Shown here: piece after piece, positions 58,213 to 64,000 of the stretch
Layout of the letters: each line of letters begins with the position of its first letter
How positions within the stretch are numbered: the stretch's first letter is position 1
From: Fomes fomentarius
Lineage: Eukaryota; Basidiomycota; Agaricomycetes; Polyporales; Polyporaceae
Length of the DNA stretch: 64,000 nt
NCBI GenBank assembly: GCA_022606135.1
Contig: JABYQN010000005.1
Span: 2,728,001 to 2,792,000, forward strand
Direction of reading: 5' to 3'
The notes under the pieces: generated by a model
The model's input: only the letters and a program-made list of their open reading frames with translations
What the model was told of the DNA's origin: nothing
The model's database searches: none
Translations under genes and position numbers: made by a program

Positions 58213-60732
58213 ATGACCCGTGTTGGCGCGACGCTGACCGTGCCGCCTGATTACGATAGCTCCGAAGCTGGCACGCGCTCCCCATCGTTATCTCGCCGTG
58301 CGATACCACCCTACGCTCCCCCTCCTTCATCGACCTCATGCTCAAGCCAGGCATCATTGCTGAGCCGAAGTATGGGCTTCACCAGCATCCTGGCCGACTC
58401 CGCTACTTGTCGCAGCCTATATTTGCACTGTTGATTGCTCTCTACTGCGGGTTTCTGCTTTATGACGTCTGGACACGCTTCGAATCGCACATTCATCCAT
58501 GGTTAAATGGTGGACATCGCACCCGGGTCCCTTCTGGCACAGGCAAGCCTGCGTATCTTGTTCGGGCCAAGCACGGGGCTGTCGCTAGCGAGAATGAGAA
58601 GTGCTCCGACATCGGCGTACAGGTTATGAAGACTGGTGGGAATGCTGTGGATGCCGCCGTCAGCACGACACTCTGTATCGGTGTCCTGAATATGTTCTCG
58701 TGAGTAATCGTTGGCTTAAGCATTAGCAGGTCGTTGATGGGGGCTTCCCCATGCAAGTTCTGGGATAGGCGGAGGAGGATTTATGACAGTCCGCATACCG
58801 CCTACAAGTTCCAAAGCTTCCTCCCAAGTGTTCACCGTTGACTTCCGCGAGACGGCCCCTGCGTTGAGCAACACAACTATGTATGTCGACAACCCGCTTG
58901 CTTCCCGCTGGGGCGGCCTCGCTATAGGCGTTCCTGGAGAGCTGCGAGGGCTCGAAGCGGCCCATAAACGATGGGGTAAGCTCCCATGGAAGACTCTCGT
59001 CAAACCCGCGGCCGACCTAGCCAAGGGGTGGCTCGTACAGACCACATTGGCACAAAGGATACAGGCAAGTGTTCTTCCGCAGACGATGACGGATATGTAC
59101 CGACCGCTATCGCAGATGTTCGCCCCTTTGATGTTGAACGAGCCTGATTGGCGTGCCATATTCGCGCCTGACGGCCGCTTGTTGGCTGAGGGCGATACGA
59201 TTCGCAGGCTGAACCTCTCCCGAACGCTCGAGACATTAGCTGAAGAGGGACCAGGCGCGTTCTACAAGGGGCCTATAGCGGACGCGATTGTAGACAAGGT
59301 TAAAGCCACCGGAGGGATCCTTACCCACCAAGACCTCGAAAATTACGAGGTTGATGTTAAGCTCGCGCTTGAGGGCTCGTATCGTGGACGCAAGATCTAT
59401 ACTCCCCATGCTCCTACATCTGGCCCCGTCCTCATTCACATGCTAAATCTCATGGAGCACTTCCCGGACCTGGTCGAGGAAGGACGGACTGTGCTCAACA
59501 TGCATAGGTTAATTGAAGCGATGAAGTGTGAGGTTACTCCGGTGCCATCTCCTATCCCATTTAGCTAATCGAATTCCCTAGTCGGTTTTGCTGCTCGGTA
59601 TGTCTCGCGAGATAGAGTAACTTGGTTGTCTAACTGCCCGAATAGCACGAGGGTCGGCGATCCTCGATTTCATGATCAAGTAGAGCGCGTCCTCGAAATT
59701 CCAACCAAAGCCTACGGCGATACAGTCTTTCTGAACATGACCGACGTAGGTGTTATGTGATCACCATAGCACCACACACTGACTAGCATTCAGGACCACA
59801 CACATCCACCTGAATACTATAATCCGATGTACGATATTGTAGTCGATCATGGTACTGTAAGTCATATCTCATCTCCTTCACGTGGTGCCTTTTCACGATG
59901 CTATCACTGCGTAGAGCCATTCTTCCATCGTAGATAAAGACGGCATGGCTGTTGCTTTGACGACGACTGTGAACTTGATCTTTGGCTCGAGCGTCATGGA
60001 CCCTGTCACTGGTGTCATTCTTAACGACGAGGTTTGTCGGGACATTCATGGTATGCTGTCAAGCGAAATAACAATATGCATGATTCTAGATGGACGACTT
60101 CTCGACACCCGGAACGCCGAATAGTTTTGGGCTTTACCCATCTCCTTGTGGGTCTTATTCGACGCGATCCCTCGCTTTCCACTCATGAACCTTCATATTC
60201 ACCAGACAACTACCCCGAGCCCGGAAAGCGACCCCTCTCCTCTACTGTACCAACGATTTTCGAGAACGAGGACGGCTCGTTCTACGCAGCGCTCGGAGGC
60301 TCCGGCGGCTCGCGCATATTCCCATCTGTGTTCCAAGTCCTATTGAACATGGACTGGGGCATGGGTGTCAGTGCTGCGATCGAGTACGGTCGCGTGCACA
60401 ACCAGCTGTTTCCAACGACCGTAAACGCCGATGACATACTACCTCTTGCGTTGCTCGAAGGGCTTGAGCAGAAGGGACATAACATCACTGGTAATTATAC
60501 GCATATATACATCCTGACCTCGTCTTCTTGTTCCACGTACTGATCAGTCGATAGTGGGCGATACGACCAAGGAAGGATCTGTCGTACAAGTTGTCGTCAA
60601 GGTTGACAATACTATCTATGGTGAGCCTCGCTCAGCAGCCCCAGCTAGCACGTCGAGAATCGCGACACTAAGCATTCACTTTACATAGCTGCGAGCGATT
60701 CGAGAAAGAATGGCGTCGCTTCGGGTTATTAG
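58213..60732 (+). CDS. Gamma-glutamyltranspeptidase (membrane-anchored)
   Basis: The ATG at 58213 begins [17 protein letters not shown]. An N-terminal membrane anchor ([18 protein letters not shown]) precedes the enzyme; the splice between these two parts was not fixed. Family blocks follow in order: [58 protein letters not shown], and the small-subunit start [19 protein letters not shown], whose Thr (59854-59856) is the self-cleavage and catalytic residue. Then comes [20 protein letters not shown] and [18 protein letters not shown]. The last exon ends KNGVASGY. The enzyme transfers or hydrolyses the gamma-glutamyl group of glutathione; fungal forms act at the vacuole and in nitrogen release. 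All motifs are intact over about nine exons. Confidence 0.92.
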
Positions 60733-61271
60733 AAGCAATACTGTCATACTAGCACCTCTGCAACATGCTCGCGACACCGGTTCCTCTTGTGTGACCAGGT
60801 CTCAATGCTGGCATGCATGCGTCTGTTCGTATGTTTCTCCGCTGGCAACCTTGGGCACCGCGCGAACAGGTACCGCAACGGACGAACGCTGTCCAAGGCG
60901 GCCCGCCGCGAATCCTTACGCCATCACGTGTGTACAAGCCGGTGTGTTCTAAAGCCTTTCCAAGGCCTCCTCGACCTTCTTCTCCCATATGCCACGCCAG
61001 CGAGTTTCTAAAAACAACAGACAGGGAGACTAATTTGTCCCTCGCTGTTGTCCACGGGACTGAACGTACCATCGTCCGCCTTCGGGTGGGGTAAACTTCG
61101 CATGATCCCCCTGTCGCGAGGTAATGCCGGTAATGGTGTAGTCATGGTCTTTCCATGTTATACGAGAAGCTACTACGAGCATATAAGAACCTTTGGAGGC
61201 ACACGATGTTGGGGTGTAGCTACATACGTGGCCTACGATCACACTTACCCTTCAACTGACGTCCTGCAGAG
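60733..61271 (+). promoter_or_regulatory. Promoter region of the mannanase gene
   Basis: A TATAAG motif lies at 61182-61187, 85-90 bp before the ATG at 61272. A GTGGGG near 61087 fits the CreA carbon-repressor consensus (SYGGRG), which would suit glucose repression, but such short matches are common by chance. No gene is recognised in this 539-bp spacer. Confidence 0.4.
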
Positions 61272-63353
61272 ATGTTCGGTGCCAGTTTGGTCGCTTTGGC
61301 TGTTGCGCTCGCGCCGTTTGCGAACGCTGCGGCTCCTGAGTGGGGACAGGTTCGCCGTTATTCCTTCTATTAAATCATCACTTTCATTCAACATTAACAT
61401 GCCGCGTAGTGTGGTGGCATCAACTGGGCTGGCGATACTAGTAAGTCCGCGCATTCATGGGTAGTCGGCAATAGCTTTGAATATGCCTTTGTGTAGCTTG
61501 CGTCGCCGGATCGGCCTGCGTGGTCCAAAATCCGTATTACTCGCAATGCATCCCCGGTGCTAACCCAGCGCCGCCTACTACGACCGTGCCGCCTACCTCT
61601 GTGCCGCCAACTACCACTGCGCCAAGCACCACTACGGGTCCGGCTGCTCCCCCGCCAGCGTCTACTGGTTTTGTCAAGGTGTCTGGGCAGAAGTTCGTTC
61701 TCAATGGCGAAACGTACCCGCTTGTCGGGTGAGTGCTCTCTGATCAGTGCTGGTTCGAGTCGTTCAGCTGATCAGCGTTGACAGCGCGAACTCGTACTGG
61801 GTCGGACTGGGCGGGTACAGCACCGACAATATGAACCAGGCCTTCTCTGATATCGCGAAGACCGGTGCTACGACTGTCCGCACTTGGTGGGAAACAGGAA
61901 TGCGGATTTGATGCTGTGCGCTAATGACTGCGCATACAGGGGATTCAACGAGGTCACGAGCGCGAACGGGATCTACTACCAGCTCTGGCAGAATGGCAAG
62001 CCTACAATCAACACTGGCGCGACTGGCCTTCAAAACTTTGGTGTGTTGGGCGTTCCGAATGCCCTTATTCTGCAGTGCTGACTAGGATTCAACGAACAGA
62101 CAATGTCGTCGCTGCTGCGAAGGCGAATGGCATCCGCCTCATCGTCGCGCTGTGCGTATGATGAAACTAACTGTCTGCGTGACCGTCATACTGATCGCAT
62201 ATATGCAGGACCAACAATTGGTCCGACTATGGTGGTATGGATGTGTACGTCCAGCAGATTGCTGGGTCGGCGAACCACGATCTCTTCTACACGGACGCGA
62301 ACGTCGTCGTAAGTGCTGAGACTCTTCTTCATCCTGGGCAATAAATAACACGAGTGCGTAGTCCGCTTTCAAAAGCTACATCACAAGCTTCGTTGGGCGG
62401 TACAAGGACGAGCCCACGATCTTGGCTTGGGAGCTCGCTAACGAACCGAGGTGCAGGGGTAGCACCGGGTATGACTACGCCTTCACGCGCAGCACCTTGC
62501 AGCGAATCTGACCTATATGCAACTGCAGAACTTCGACCGGGACCTGCACCACCAAGACTGTCACCCAGTGGGCGACCGACATCTCCGCATTCATCAAGAC
62601 CATTGATTCCAACCATCTTGTCGCGATTGGTGATGAAGGATTTTTCAATCAGCCGGGTAACCCGAGCTACCCGTACCAGTGCGTGCCGTTACTCGCTCTG
62701 TGCCACTGCAGGTGTCTGACTTGACTCGTACTGGCAGGGGCTCTGAGGGTATTGACTTCGACGCCAACCTGAACATTAGTTCTATCGACTTCGGCACAGC
62801 TCACGTGAGTCGATCAGGTCTCTTTCTTCGTTATCGGGAGCTCACACCCGACTCTCGTTACAGCTATACCCAGTCAGTCATGCGTACGTTCAGCCTTGGG
62901 AGCTGCACTGATGTCTCGCCTACAGGGATCATGGGGACAGACGAGCGATCCTGTCGGATGGGGCTCGCAGTGGATCGCCGACCATGCCACGTCTGGAAAG
63001 GCTGTAAACAAACCCGTCATTCTGGAGGAGTTCGGGGTGACTGACAATCAAGCGGCCACTTACACCACTTGGTACAACACCGTCATCTCGTCTGGCCTGG
63101 CCGGTGACCTGATTTGGTGCGTACGCCTCACAACTACGTGACGATCTATAGAAGTTGGTCGCTGACTTAGTGTGTCCACAGGCAAGCCGGCTCTCGCTTC
63201 TCCTCTGGGCCCACGTCCGACGATGGCTACACGGTACATTCATCGTCCCTGTCACAGCTTGGTGTGTACTAACTGCAAGGACAGATCTACCCCGACGATC
63301 CTGTGTATCCGATTGAGGCTCAGCATGCCGCTGCTATCAAGGCGAGGGGATGA
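61272..63353 (+). CDS. Endo-beta-1,4-mannanase, GH5 (subfamily 7-like) with N-terminal CBM1
   Basis: Signal peptide [19 protein letters not shown] leads into a fungal cellulose-binding CBM1 ([20 protein letters not shown], then NPYYSQC), a Thr/Pro linker and the catalytic barrel. The barrel includes [69 protein letters not shown] with the acid/base Glu, and [15 protein letters not shown] with the nucleophile Glu. The gene ends KARG at a TGA at 63351-63353. About twelve exons join with 50-70 bp introns. The enzyme cuts the beta-1,4-mannan backbone of hemicellulose outside the cell. Both catalytic acids are intact. This is a typical white-rot arrangement of CBM1 before the catalytic domain. Confidence 0.94.
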
Positions 63354-63701
63354 GGACTTGAGCACCAAAAGCTTTTATTCTCCTTTGTACATCTTCGAGT
63401 GTGGAAAAGAGAATTGCATTATGTAACGAGGCGCCAGGCTCTGTAGCCGTCGACTCGGGCGCTTTCGCAGTCCAGCGGTAAGCAAACGGCAGATGCCATA
63501 AGTAAGTGCGCTTCTGTCCAAACCAGGCCCAAATACGACTCGACCATTTGACAAATACAACGTGCTCACTGCTAGACGATGCAAAGATCACTACACGCAA
63601 CCAAAAATCCAATGACTGGTGGAACGATATCTCAGCTCTCCTCACACGTCTCCCTTTCCACATCACGATGCACTCTCGCTCTCCTACTCTTCCTCCTTCT
63701 C
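63354..63701. other. Convergent 3' spacer
   Basis: Shared 3' flank of the mannanase gene and the converging DUF4267 gene. Nothing else is seen. Confidence 0.45.
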
Positions 63702-64000
63702 TTACGTGCGGTCGAATAACCCGAGCAAAACGAGCCCAACGACTGTCAAGACAGGCGCATATCCCCAGTGGTTCCATTCGCCTCCCGGCGAGCTCGGCCG
63801 CACGATCGCGCCATCCGCGAACGCGACGCTACTCCCTGCCACCATGATCCAACCCAATACTTTGCTGTTCCCGTAGACCGCGGCCGCCCAGATGGCGACA
63901 CCCATGAAGATGTCTCGCACGCCATAGATCTTCATCAAGTCGTCGACGAGCTGGTGCGTGTGGGCCGACGCGGAAGCTTCGGGGGCGCATAAGGGAAGAA
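63702..64000 (-). CDS. DUF4267 membrane protein, 3' part (cut by the window edge)
   Basis: The frame is open from 64000 to a stop at 63702. It reads HTHQLVDDLMKIYGVRDIF, then MGVAIWAAAVYGNSKVLGWI, SSVAFADGAIV, EWNHWGYAPVLTVVGLVLLG and LFDRT. The GVRD block after a cytosolic start and the helix order fit the DUF4267 family of small four-helix membrane proteins. The first helix region lies beyond the window. Function is unknown for the family. Confidence 0.75.
   Translation of the reverse strand, partial: LPLCAPEASASAHTHQLVDDLMKIYGVRDIFMGVAIWAAAVYGNSKVLGWIMVAGSSVAFADGAIVRPSSPGGEWNHWGYAPVLTVVGLVLLGLFDRT

Noticed and set aside
1..64000. tRNA, rRNA and CRISPR features
   Set aside because: No B-box-like GGTTCRANNCC with a matching cloverleaf, no rRNA core sequence and no regularly spaced repeat array was found by eye.
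1..64000. A secondary-metabolite or defence gene cluster
   Set aside because: No PKS, NRPS, terpene synthase, P450 group or similar genes lie together; neighbours are mostly conserved single-function genes.

Overview
This window looks like chromosomal DNA of an Agaricomycete, most likely a wood-decay polypore. Genes are dense and split by many short introns (about 45-75 bp, GT..AG), with exons down to 14-16 nt. Protein families fit this: a CBM1-tethered GH5 mannanase, a polyporopepsin-like aspartic protease, a basidiomycete secreted 'glycopeptide' and an expanded kinase-like family. No rRNA, tRNA, CRISPR array or intact transposon was found. Placement rests on recognised families and gene architecture, not on a database search.

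Layout. 0-10.3 kb: three members of a kinase-like family (A, a 3' fragment behind a short inverted-repeat element; B, intact; C, intact) around a minus-strand gene for a disordered 604-aa protein. 11.8-13.0 kb: a secreted thaumatin-like/glycopeptide gene. 13.8-18.8 kb: a Sec7+PH Arf-GEF. 19.2-22.9 kb: a GATA factor of the AreA/Nit2 nitrogen-regulator type. 23-27.3 kb: no recognisable gene. 27.3-31.3 kb: a decayed and an intact aspartic protease in tandem. 32.0-33.6 kb: signal peptide peptidase. 35.1-36.7 kb: SSU1-type sulfite/anion exporter. 37.8-41.0 kb: type II phosphatidylinositol 4-kinase. 41.1-42.7 kb: Tat-SF1/Cus2 splicing factor. 42.7-43.3 kb: broken duplicate of the 3' end of a complex I subunit gene whose intact copy lies at 47.6-48.3 kb. 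44.4-46.0 kb: kinase-like D. 49.0-50.0 kb: UPF0643 protein. 51.4-52.9 kb: kinase-like E, frameshifted near its end. 54.7-57.2 kb: large disordered protein. 58.2-60.7 kb: gamma-glutamyltranspeptidase. 61.3-63.4 kb: endo-mannanase. 63.7 kb to the edge: DUF4267 membrane protein.

Biology. Most genes are conserved housekeeping or secretory functions: Arf and PI4P membrane traffic, intramembrane proteolysis, nitrogen and sulfur handling, splicing, respiration. The nitrogen regulator, secreted protease, gamma-glutamyltranspeptidase and mannanase suit nutrient scavenging in wood, but they do not form an evident cluster.

The unusual element is the five-member kinase-like family. All copies lie on the plus strand between unrelated genes, and the four with a kinase core keep the Lys, Glu, HRD and Asn positions but replace the Gly of DFG. 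Their flanks carry related repeats, and the copies range from intact to one-base broken to truncated. Two other local duplications (protease and complex I) are also decaying, so this segment records repeated small duplications followed by loss.
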